A stretch of 64,000 nt of DNA, from positions 1,636,533 to 1,700,532 of the forward strand of contig NW_020170389.1 in the NCBI RefSeq assembly GCF_000524195.1, in the 5' to 3' direction. The position numbers were made by a program, and so were the translations under genes. The notes under the pieces are model-generated. The model saw nothing but the letters and a program-made list of their open reading frames with translations, was not told the origin of the DNA and did not search any database. Origin of the DNA: Echinococcus granulosus (Eukaryota; Platyhelminthes; Cestoda; Cyclophyllidea; Taeniidae). Positions 50,741 through 62,003 of this stretch are shown piece after piece. Positions within the stretch are counted from its first letter, which is position 1, and the number at the start of each line of letters is the position of its first letter.

Positions 50741-53311
50741 GGACATGACAATGGTTACCATTTTTAATTAATGTGCAATTGATTTTCCATTATTTCTAAA
50801 TCATAATAATAAATGGGATATTAAACAACCTATTTGTGTAAAGGTGAGTGTCAAGTCATTTAATTACCTTACCAATGTCTTATCGATTTAATTCTTTACC
50901 AAAAATATGATAGAAGATATCCAGATGTATAGTGATATGCAAATTCCTATCACTTTTAACTTCACACTTGAGTGAGCAATTTCTTATTCATTTAGGAGTC
51001 CATATCTGTAATCGGCGAATAATAATGGCAGTGTGAGAAAATTTTGCACCTGTTTTTTACCGAACCCCAGAAAAGATAGCAGGAGTTGGGCTAGAAATAA
51101 GTCTACATGAACAATTAATAATAGCACCGAGATTCCCTACCTACAACAGGTTTGAGCATTAGAAGTTATCTGTACTACTTCAGATTCGCCATCATTCAAG
51201 GCAGTGTAACAACGCGTCACCTGTTGTGTAAATAGAATACCATTGGTGACTTTCTTCACGTAAATCACAACATGCTTAGACGTAATATGACTGCCACGTC
51301 AGAATAGTGCGGAGTGAAGTTAAAGGTGCTGGTAAAAAGGCTTTCAGTGTGTGCATTTCTGTGCTACAACTTTTCATCGGTGAGTTAAAGCAGGTCCACT
51401 CTGTTTCAGTCCGAATGCTATACATTCCACTGACTCAGTCGAAATCGGTGTATGCATATAGTGCATAAAACAGTGATTTATCAGTGCGAAATTCATATGC
51501 ACAGGCCAGTCATATGTGGCTTACCAGATGCCAGTGTTCTCGCATGTTCACTAAAGTGTTTTGCCTAAAAGGAGACCAAAGTAGCCACTCTCTCATACGT
51601 ACGAAATTTCAAAGAGTGAGCCCACACCAAGCTCTTTTACAGTTTGGAATGTAAATTTAAACGGTGAATCCTTTAAAATTCATTCACCTTAAAACTCACT
51701 CCTTTCTGAAACCTATCTCATTCCTTCTGCCGAAGCTATATGGGTAAATAAGGGTGTAATGCATTCCATACGATTAACAAAATAGTGTTAAATTTACATT
51801 AATGTCGATAAACTTTGAGCTGTCTACATTAACAGCATCAAGCGCTGATAGCAGCAATAGTGGCATCAGTTAAAACCACAACCACAACGTCCGAGGGGGG
51901 TTCTCATTTACACAGGAGAGCCTTCTTTGTTTGACGGGTGGGTAGATGTCGTTCTTTTAGCTATCAATTAGATTCCATATACCTCTTGACATTTTCGTTT
52001 ACTGCCTCCTGCTGCGCCCACAGTCGCGTTCAAAACACCCGCCATCTACTTCTCGTGGTTTCCCACCCCCTGGACACAGGCAAGTTGTAGGGAGTCTTTA
52101 TTGCCGTTTTACTAGCAGCAAGAAATTGTAGTTGGGTCAACCCCAAATTTTATGAGGTCATAAATGCCTCATTTTACCATCTCTTCCTGAATTAAGGCGT
52201 ATCCAAATCGCAGCCTAAAAATCTGCGCCTTCAACTGTCACTAAATAAAATTGCATTTCAATTGGGTTAGTGATCAACGCACAAGGATTATAAGGCGTTC
52301 AAGTGGATGTGGATTAATATCCCATTTCCCATAATTGAGTTGGGAATTTATCAACTTGATCAAGCTTCATCAATAAAAAACGCACTCGCGACTATTAAGG
52401 AGGCTCATAAAACTAGACAATTGATTTGTGCGGTCGTAAAGACTCCTGTGAGAGGTGACAGTTATTTTAGGACTAGGCTCCTCAATGGAATTTAATGTGT
52501 CTCCGCATAACCCTCACCGCATTTCCACATTAGCGCTGACTCATTTATTCAGTCTAGAACTGGCAAAACTCAGTGATTTGGGGGTTAAATTAACAAAGGC
52601 TTAGTTCCCACTAGACCACTCCCATTCGAAAATGGGATCGGAGTTGCGCATATTTTCTCTGTTAACATCCAGAATGCACTTGATCATCAAATTTCTGTAA
52701 TAGTCCATTATTTCACCTCTATCTATGAATGAATGTGATCTGTGCGTTGGATAATTATGAGCCCATCGAAAAATTTTATGGAGGTCTGGAATGATTTGCC
52801 ATTATTACGGAGTGTTCACATAATTTGTAATTCTTTTACCTAATAAAACTCCAATTTCCTTAATAAGATAGAGAATATGGGTTCAGTTCATCGATTGTGT
52901 AAGTCGACCATGTTCTTGGTAATTTGTACGCATATTTCACAAATCTTTTTTCTTTCGAATGAGGGTTCCGATTATTGAAATATCATAGGACTAGCAGGTT
53001 ACCACCTGTCCAAACGTTAACCCCATGTTGGTGTTATGTGATTGGAGATGCCGCTAGTTAAACAATTTGATGGAATTCTGTGGTTATTGCACTCTCATTT
53101 TATGTGACTTATATTCGTAATAAAATATTGAATAACCGCTAGCATAGTGTGAAGCACATGCGTGTGTATGCATATGACTTCAATTTTCAGAACCTTGCCA
53201 CTATTGAACACATCCACAATGTAAACTAACCTACCTTCCTCCCCCTTTTTTCAATTTACAAGTTTAAAACCCATTTACCATCACATAAAAAAGAGTTCAG
53301 AAAAATTTAAA
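50741..53311. other. No gene recognised
   Basis: AT-rich with a slightly GC-richer piece at 51990-52090. No supported feature. Confidence 0.5.
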
Positions 53312-53470
53312 ATGATTTCTTCTTTAATGTCGCATTGGGTCGCTTTAATCGTTTTTACTTCGCACTCGTTCGCTTACCCGGGCTCCCGAGTCCCTCCCAT
53401 CAGGTACTATGTTCAAATGGCAATATTGACGCCACAAATTAGGTTGCTATGGTTCAAGATGCGTTGCTAG
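53312..53470 (+). CDS. Candidate small ORF or first exon with signal-peptide-like N-terminus
   Basis: The 52-codon frame begins MISSLMSHWVALIVFTSHSF, resembling a signal peptide with a plausible cleavage after SFA, then YPGSRVPPIR. A CAG|GTACTA sequence at about 53401 could act as a splice donor, making this the first exon of a secreted protein. Otherwise the frame ends at TAG (53468-53470). Local GC is above background. No homologue is recognised, and a frame this short is easily chance. Confidence 0.2.
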   Translation: MISSLMSHWVALIVFTSHSFAYPGSRVPPIRYYVQMAILTPQIRLLWFKMRC

Positions 53471-56400
53471 GCTTGTACGTATGCGCGAATGCACACATGC
53501 ACACATGGTGTATTCGTTTCCTAAAAGACAAAATTCAGCATTGCAGAGGCCTAAATTGCTTTCATGTTTGCAATGCGCTTAACCAGAAAAAGAGAGAGAG
53601 GGAGCCGAGATCAGATTTCCACTAATGAGATGGGTCCATTCTAATAGGAGTGCTGGAGGTTGGATTATTTGCTCGCTTTACCAAGGCTGGTAGCGCCTCC
53701 TAGCTTAGCGTTCTTTGATAGTCGTAAAAATATGCTCGTTTCTCTCTCAAGGTTTTGGTGCAAAAACACCTTGTAAGTCGAGCGTCACTCAAATTTGCTT
53801 TTGTGGCGTTGGAAGTGAACACGCACAAACATTCACGTAGCTCATCATAAACACGGGGAAGTCTTTCAACGGCAACCCTCATTGTGATGTTTCATGTGTT
53901 AGCCTTATTTGCATTATTGAGCCGAGGTAATTCACATTTCACAGTGAACTGAAACCGTCAGCTGAGGGCTAATAATTTCCATAATACGTCAACCATTTCC
54001 CCATAATCAAGTCCTTTTCCGCGAGATACATCATCACATTTTAAGGACCTCTTTAACCTCTGCTGGTAGATAAATTATTGATCGAGTCATTCTTCACTTA
54101 AAACGTCCCGAAACGTTGTCATTCAGTCTTCGGAAAAAGCATAAATTATTTATGTAATATGATATTTCGAATAATAGCTCAAACCTTTTGCAAGAATATT
54201 AGCATAACAATGAGTAAAAATAAAAGTGCCAAGTTATGAAGTGAATGAAACGATAAGAAAATTGTTCATTGTTCGATTGGTTCAAATTCTAGGGAATAAG
54301 GGCTTACAGAGAGCAGTCGAGTTGGGTGAGAGGTTAGCTGAATCGGTCGCTAAACTGTGCCCAAGTGGAATTCCAACAGAATTTGCATATCAACATAAGC
54401 TAACTTTAATTCAGCGCAAAAATTGACAATGCGTAAGCGTGTTCGTGTGAACTTGCTCTTAAACGACTTTGTGGCGGGTGGAGAATCCAGTGCATATTTT
54501 TAAGTGTTTCCACGTGATTCTATCATACGTTGTCGTAACTCCTCTGATGCAGAAATTTCTAGAAACTCTCGACAGATTCATATAATGACGTGTAGGAGGA
54601 ATTGACACTAAATGATTGCCTAGCTCTCTTTGCTCATTTAAGTGGCAGAGAAGGAGCTAAAAGTGATTTTGTTCAGTGGAGGAGGCAGGAGAGCCCTAAA
54701 CTGATCGATGGTCAGTCGTGAAGAAGCAGAGTTGTCTCCTTTCGGCAACCCCTCATTGTTCCATCTGCTCCTGTTCAAGTGTGTGATCGGTGCGTTGCAT
54801 ATGTAGGGTGGAAGGCGTGGGATGACAGCAGAGGGAAATGCCATAAATACTGTCTGAGTGAAAACTACAAAAAGTCAGGAGTTCCAGGCAAATGCATGGG
54901 AGGGTGTGCATACACATAGGTTAGGTTGTCGGTGTTTGATATTTGTCAGGTGCGTGCACGCATTGGGGCACACACCCAGCCGAAAATCCACATATTTTGT
55001 CATAAAAAGACAAGACCCTGTGCCATTCCGATTGTTACAGTGATTGATTTGTAGCGAAGTCGGTTTAGCCCCCGTTAGGAGGTCTATGCCGATAGTGCGC
55101 GGCTTAGGTTCAGGGTCAACTGCGCCATTCAAAGCCTTTCGAATCTATCTGTACTGCTGGATGAAACAAAATTTCAATTGGCTTATTTCTTGCCTGAATA
55201 TATGGCTGATAGATTTGACGTATGCAATGCCAAGCTGACGCGACTATTAGCGCAGATTACAGACGCATTCCTTGGTCTAAATGGCAAAATACGCCCCACT
55301 AATTGGGCAAATTATGAGCCAAGATGGCCATTAGCATCCAATCACAATGCATCTAGATGAAATCCGTTGTACACAATTTGCTCCCGCTGTTCAATCAATC
55401 TGGTCCAGCCGAAGGTTAGGCCCGAGGATTTGAGAATTTGCTTTCCTGTGCATTAATTTGGAATTTCAGTTATGGAACTCGCCTTCCAGACACCAATGAT
55501 ATTTGCTGTTCCATTTGGTACATAAAATCATGGTGGATAAATACTCATCTGAGTGCTATGCAAAATTCATTATCGGCTCCGCTTTTACGTTGCTCCCGAT
55601 GCGGCTCATTTGATACCTTCTCTGGCCTATATTTCTTAAGTAAACATTACGGTAATTATTAAGTAATGGAGCGGACCATATCCACTTCAATCATGTGCTT
55701 TGCTGGCCCCATTGACTGATACTGTCATAATTCGTTTTAGCCAAGTGCATCTCAAGAGCCATTAAGTGTCCTAACAACTGGAGGATCTCACAGGACATTT
55801 GTGGGATCAAATCACTGATTGTTTTACCAGATAGTGCCGACTGGTGGCTTTATCGGAGATAGCCTTACCAGCAGATGCTTGCTACAAACATACCATGCTT
55901 TAACACTAATAGTCAAACTTGCCGGTGAATGACTCTAGCAACAGAGATGTATTTTTTAAGTAGATGAATTTCATTTATCGTATGCAAGACTGAATCAAGA
56001 CTCTGATGAAGAAAATCAAGTGAGGCTGTGGCTGTGTGTTTTGCTCCTGCGCGGAACTTTTTTGGTGCATCTGACCATATCCGTTTGCATACCCATCTGT
56101 GTATTTGTGTGTTTAAATGTTTACCGTCGGGCTGTCTGCAGGTGGGTTCAGAACACGCGCTACATGTATTGTGTCCTGTCATAATCACCGCTCAAATTCT
56201 CAACCTTAAATTGGTGTGTTTTTTTTCAACAAACCATCTTTCCTTACGAATCCTGGCGGGTAAAGTCCAAAGTCTTACTTTTAAAAATGCCTTTCAGACT
56301 AGTTTTTAAATTATGCTCATACAAAAATGCAACATATATTCTGCTACTAATCCTCTAATCAATTTAAAAACAAGAGGATTTTCATCATTTAAATGTATTT

Positions 56401-59400
56401 TCGCCATAAATTGCGGTAATCGTAAAAGAGGGTTCATATGAGGGAAGGCTACTCGATTTGCGGTGCCGTTGAATGAAGAGCGTAATTTCCCAAGCCATTT
56501 TGAATTGGATGGTCCCACAAAAATGTGATATTTATAGTTGAATTCGCTCCCCTGCAACTGCAACAGGGCTACGTCCAGTCCTCTGAGGTAATACCTAAAT
56601 TTAAAGTCTGTGCTGTCGTACGATTTGTGAGAAAGCACCAAAAAATTTCAATTGACAACCCCCTTCAATCTCGTGACAATCAGCCACGGATGGATGAGAA
56701 TAATCATGTGAAGGGCAAGGCTATATAGCAACAAAGAACACTGTGGTTTACAAAATGGTCTAGGCCATAAATACATGTGCGCACGGTCGATAAACGACTG
56801 TTGTATTGCATGTGATTCTACCAACTGTCCACTACACGGGTTATCGATTTTGCAGTACTCGAAATTGTAAAAATTGATACGAGTTCTAGCAACTACACTG
56901 CACTCTTTGTCTTAATGGACTGGCTGGATGACATGCAAATGAATGTAGTTGTAAGACTCGCCTAATCTAGTGAATGTACAAGTTGGTTTACCATGTGAGA
57001 GTTGAAACAGTTTTCATCCATCATATTGGTCTTTTGACCACCTAGGCGTGACGACTTCGCACCGCACCAGAAGGTACGTTTATGCTCGTGTCCCCATGTT
57101 ACTATGACGACCTTGCACGCTCAAATGAACATGGATAACAATTAAATTGTTAAGGTGATGGTGAGTAAAGAACATTTATGCCACCTTCTCCCAATGTTGC
57201 CTTAATAACTCTTGATGGTGGAATATTCGATTGTGCATTCTGTTTTTGTAAGGTGATAAGTAACACATGGAGGACTATTCTTCCTTCCGCGCCTTCTACT
57301 TGGTCCCTTTCTCTACAGTTAAAGGCATTAAACTTTGTGAGAATTTGCTTCTGCATTCTTGCGATATAGGTCCGGTAAAATAGCCCCTCACAGTCAACTC
57401 ATGAGGTGGTTCTTTCGGTCGGCTCAGCAACAGTAAAATAAAATTGCTGACTTAAAGGCTAGTAGAAGGGCTTTCCCGTTTCTCACCCTCCTACTTAGCG
57501 TCATCAGTGATCTTAATTGGTTGACAAAGGAGATTAATGTAACTTGGCAGATGTTTGAATATATTTAATATTCTCGTTAGGCCATTCTCTTACTTCTCCC
57601 ATGAGATTAGGTGTTAACACAGAAGAATTGAGGAAGGCTTCCGACCTTAACAACAAAACATTCGTCACTGATGCATGATTTGCATAGAGCAGTCCAAACA
57701 TTGCCTGTCAAATAGCAAACCCTTTGAGACCAATGAATGGTTATTAGTGGAAAAAGCCGTCCAAATGGTAGAGTCATGCATCGACTCTCCCCTTCTTTAT
57801 TGAAGAATTTAGTTGACTAGGTGGCAGTTAACTCCGTGGAACGAGCCCACTGTATTCCTGTTGTATCGCTGTTAAAAATTATTCATATGATAACAAGTGG
57901 TTTCCATTATACTGTATGCTAAGATTAGCGCGCACTATTATGTATATTTGTAAATTTCCTAAAATGGCGACAAATATGGTGCCGTATGAGGCCATGCCAC
58001 GTGCGCAGTTTGATGATAAAGAAGAGGAAGAAGTTGCCATTATTGGTACCTTCAATACCACTTTTTTCACTTTCACATGGTCATTTGGGGATTAGAAAAA
58101 AAAACTTTAGTGACCTTTTCCTGTACACCTGGAATGGTTCAATAACTCGTAAATCACATTAGAATGCAGTAATTTATTCAAAGGAATTTATGTTTTTTTT
58201 TCTGATATGTTGGAAGTGCTCTTATAACCGCTGTTTTGAGAAGAACTTCCGGCACTGTCGATACCCAGTTCTGTTTCACCGTGATCCCAAAAATCGATGG
58301 TTCCATTCAGACGTATTTGGCAGGAGTGATGATTCATACCTGGGAGTGGTTGAGAATTTGTATCTCTAACCTAATCACAAGAGCATGTTTTCGGAAAAAA
58401 CAGTGCATAGGGCCTGACATTTCGGTCCAATCATCCAGTCAGCAGTGTACCTCCGAACTGCGTGTGCATACTAAGCTGTCAACACTGTCAAACCAGCAAT
58501 GACAGCAGCATGTTTTGGAAATAAAGAGGAAGAGAAAGAGTAGCAATCCAGTACAATGGTAAGATCACACCTCTAGCATTAACTATTTTCATTGGTGGAA
58601 AATAGCTATTATCGAATGGGGCACGACAGGAGGAGCGCGTGATTAGGAATTTGGGTAAAGCCCGATCACGGGCGTGCGGTACTTTTCAAAGCGCACCTCC
58701 TTATTTGAGTATTGTCTGTGTTCACCACAGGTGCTCGATGCGTCATCATTGATGGATATGTACACAAGCACTTATTTCTAGAATTTCCTGTCCAACACTA
58801 GTCCTTTCACAAAACTGCAAGCCTTCCCAATGCATTTTATCGGATAGAATGAAAAGCAATTGCTAAGCGCCAGCTTGAGACCAACTGTCTCACCTGGGTG
58901 AGTAGCACAGCCCACAAGACACAAGTCAGGTATAAAGAGATGTGGTGGATAATTAAAAGACTTGTGTAAACTCACCCCATTGGTAATTAGATGTGTGAAT
59001 TCAGTCCCCAATTTTTTTAGCTCAATGTATATCTTATCACACCGGAGATAAATTGCGCAAGAATGTAGCCATTTAGTTAGTGTAGCATCCCCCTCATACT
59101 TTATGGAACTAAATAATCTCGCATAGTAGAATTTGAATTTAGAAATGCACACTATAGGAAAAAAGAACAAACTTTGCTTGATGGCTGAGACAAGGCTTAA
59201 ATGACAATCGTATTAGTGCAAATCCTCATGAAGAGCCATGAGTAATATTTAGAAAAGATTAAAGATATTAAAATCACCCTTGTGTAGAAAGGGTCAGGAA
59301 CTTTGAAGTAATGGCCATAGTGTCCACGAGTATATTTCCCTCCAGGAATTGGACCGAGCGTGAAATGGGATGATGGTGATGACGAACCTGTCGAGAGACA

Positions 59401-61667
59401 GCATGAAAACATTCATTTTGGGGTTACTAGACAGGCTCTTGAGGAATAAAGATCAAATCAATGCCTCCGTCCCCTTCCCCTTGACTTGACCTACTGAGGG
59501 GGTTCCACGTGGGGAGATGAGAGCAATGGATGGAATCATTCATCACCCGGACCCATCATTTGAAGGTGAAACGAGGCTAACAGGTGGTAGACTAATTACA
59601 CTTTTACGAGCGCCAGACCGAACCACCTACCTCTACTGTTTCAACTCAGTCTGAACGATATGAGGACCACATAATGTAAATAAGACATTCCTTGTTCAAG
59701 TCCCATATGCCAAACTCTTGGAAATTCCCAATTTGTCATATACAAGTAGTTTTTGTAGTTCTAGTTCTTACTTGAGTTACCCCGGCCTGCATGAATGTAC
59801 CCTTGTTGATTAAAAATGCGCGTGTACTTTTAGTCACTTCGGTAAGCACCAGTTATGATACCACCCATGCTTGGATTTGACCTCTATTGTTTCATATGAA
59901 TGCATTTTCTGCATAAAACACCCTAATGAGAAAGGGAAATTTTGTCAGCCGACTGAGCAAACTCGTTAAATTTTTGACGAACTTTTGTGACTGGCCAAAA
60001 CAAGCAAAAGGAGAGGCCTTTTCCTTCCCCATTGATGACAACGGGGGCTGTTTTTCTTACTTCTTTTTATTCTGTTTACGCAAGGAAATTCCTTCTCCTT
60101 AGGAAAAACACAAATGCACGTAGACATTCATGCTAAGAGTTTCTATTGTGACTGACTATCATTATAAGAAATAAGAAAATCTTGTAATGTAGAATCGTGT
60201 ATGATCTATCCATGGCTTGATGTGTGGAAATGTCTGATTAAAATCATAAAGCAATGCAAGGAAACGTCTGTAAGTAAGTGTTGGAGTTAATTTCAAGTCC
60301 AAATTTAAACACATAGTCGTTCAGAGTCTGCATCGTTTAAAACTTTAGCTTCTCATATTTTTTATCAATGCAAATTGTGTTTACACTCAGACTCGACGCC
60401 TGATATAATGGCTGATTTTCGCGTTCAAGCGAATTTGCAAACCCTGCGCAAGGCTAAGGTGAATTAATTGGTCAAAAGGTCATTAGAAGGGCCTAGTTCA
60501 TGGCTACAGAAGGAACGTAGAGTTTAAATAGTTGAATGAATAAGAAGGCTTTTTTGCTGAAGCTAATGATTGAAAAACAAACACTTTTACACAACAGCGT
60601 AGGTCACGTTGATGTCGAATGCGTAGCGCAACCTCGTCCAATATTCCGCAACAGCATTAGAGGTTAAAGCAGATGAGTTGTCAGGAATGAAAGGATCGTG
60701 ACGCGGCCTTATCTTCATGGCCTACCGGCCTAATTTTCCTAGGTGGAACAATTTGCTTCAGGCACTAGTGAAAATATATTTTCATTCTTGGTGAGACATA
60801 TACAATTTAACCGGCTGGTTCAAAGCTTAACTTACCTATAAACTACAGGGCAATGTGTTTATTTTAATATAGAGCATACGCTATGTGAAAAGTAAGGTAA
60901 AAACCCGGTAACGGATTTTGAATGTGTCCTAGTTTTGCAATAATTATCCGTTCTCTTCAATTTTAGAAAGCACAAGACTTCGAAGACCCAAATTCTAAAA
61001 GACCTGTTTCCTCGAGGAAAGGATTTACTCTGTGAGTAAACGTGGGCTCTCAACTGGAAGTCAGTGCGATTTCTAGCTGCTGCAGCAGTGCAACCCGCTA
61101 GGCTCTTGCCCAATTGGAAAGCCGCTTTGATGACCTTAAGGGAACCAATCGTAATTGGCAAATTCAACGCGTGTACGAAAACCTCCTGATTAATGTGTCT
61201 ACTTCCAAAAAATTGCAGGAGAAACAATTGCCTTAAAAGGTTACTTAAAGTCTGTTTATGCATAAAATATCGGCTCATAGAACTAGTCATGCATCAATTT
61301 ATGCAATAGAGCCGATAACATTTGCGGTAAGCACCCAAGCCGCGGCGTTTCCACAGAATTTAAGCTGAAACCGCGTGGAGTAACGAGAGTCATTTCCAAC
61401 CCATTTTACTTAAATAAAACATAGATGTGAGAAAAAGTCATAATGGTAAAACTGCAGAATTTATGAACACTTGTCTCTGAACGCTAACTAACAAACAAAA
61501 TCTAGATCAAATCACACATTGAGATCTTTCATGTGAAGCCCATCAGAGGGGGGCTGTCACTCCGTTGGCTCGTTGCGGGTAATAGCGATATTTTTGCGCT
61601 GTTTGAAGGATTTTTATCGGATAAATTCGAGATGAAAGCTAACGTAGTAGGTGGGTAGATAAATGTG
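53471..61667. other. No gene recognised; several weak open frames
   Basis: About 8.2 kb upstream of the MXD/MNT-like gene. Minus-strand frames of 60 codons (53700-53882), 130 codons (58778-59170) and 143 codons (60859-61290) are open, but none shows a recognised domain or a convincing splice boundary. GC is higher around 53.3-53.9 and 54.6-55.3 kb. An upstream gene could be hidden here in short exons. Confidence 0.4.
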
Positions 61668-61673
61668 CACGTG
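61668..61673. promoter_or_regulatory. CACGTG E-box upstream of the MXD/MNT-like gene
   Basis: A canonical palindromic E-box in the context GTGCACGTGAC sits 336 bases before the start codon. CACGTG is the preferred site of MAX-containing dimers, including the family of the gene downstream, so feedback control is possible. The hexamer occurs about 18 times in the window by my reading, so one occurrence is weak evidence. Confidence 0.3.
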
Positions 61674-61778
61674 ACTTCCACATTAGACTCAGAAGGCTTT
61701 TGCATGGGCAAAGGAATCACGCGAGTGCAATCCTCGCTTGCTATTAGCTCTGTCCCACCTGCACGCACGACGCACACA

Positions 61779-61803
61779 ACGCACGTATATACGCGCGCGT
61801 ACG
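61779..61803. repeat. 25-nt alternating purine-pyrimidine run (Z-DNA-prone)
   Basis: Twenty-five bases alternate strictly between purine and pyrimidine and include the core ACGCGCGCGT, within an ACGCAC-rich, CpG-rich patch from about 61760. Such runs readily adopt left-handed DNA under negative supercoiling and are often found near promoters. It lies about 200 bases before the start codon of the downstream gene. Confidence 0.6.
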
Positions 61804-61829
61804 ACAGTGTGACATCTATTCAAGCTTTG

Positions 61830-61936
61830 ATTGGTCATTTTGCATGGTGTTTTTACAACAAGCAGTATGCAAGCATGTGGGTACTATTGATCGCTCCGGC
61901 CTTAGCCAATGAGGAACTCGAAACCGTTTTATAAAT
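61830..61936 (+). promoter_or_regulatory. Candidate core promoter of the MXD/MNT-like gene
   Basis: An inverted CCAAT box (ATTGG, 61830-61834), a direct CCAAT box (61906-61910) and a TATA-like TATAAAT (61930-61936) lie in the expected order, 174 to 68 bases before the ATG at 62004. A start of transcription about 30 bases after the TATA-like box would leave a 5' leader of roughly 40 bases. TATA-like words are common in AT-rich DNA, so the support is the arrangement, not any one motif. Trans-splicing of a leader to this short 5' end cannot be excluded. Confidence 0.4.
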
Positions 61937-62003
61937 TAAGCGTCTAGGCAGCATTTCTATTTGCGGTAGCTTACGCTTTGGTTTTTCGGCTCGAGTTCCT
62001 CTC

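Noticed and set aside
50413..50748. 111-codon open frame
   Set aside because: Its second half is repeat copy 6, so the open frame follows from repeat composition.
58778..59170. 130-codon open frame on the minus strand
   Set aside because: No motif, mixed hydrophobic/Cys content without a pattern, and no acceptor or donor at its ends.
60859..61290. 143-codon open frame on the minus strand upstream of the MXD/MNT-like gene
   Set aside because: No recognisable domain and no convincing splice sites. One or a few frames of this length are expected by chance in 64 kb of this composition.
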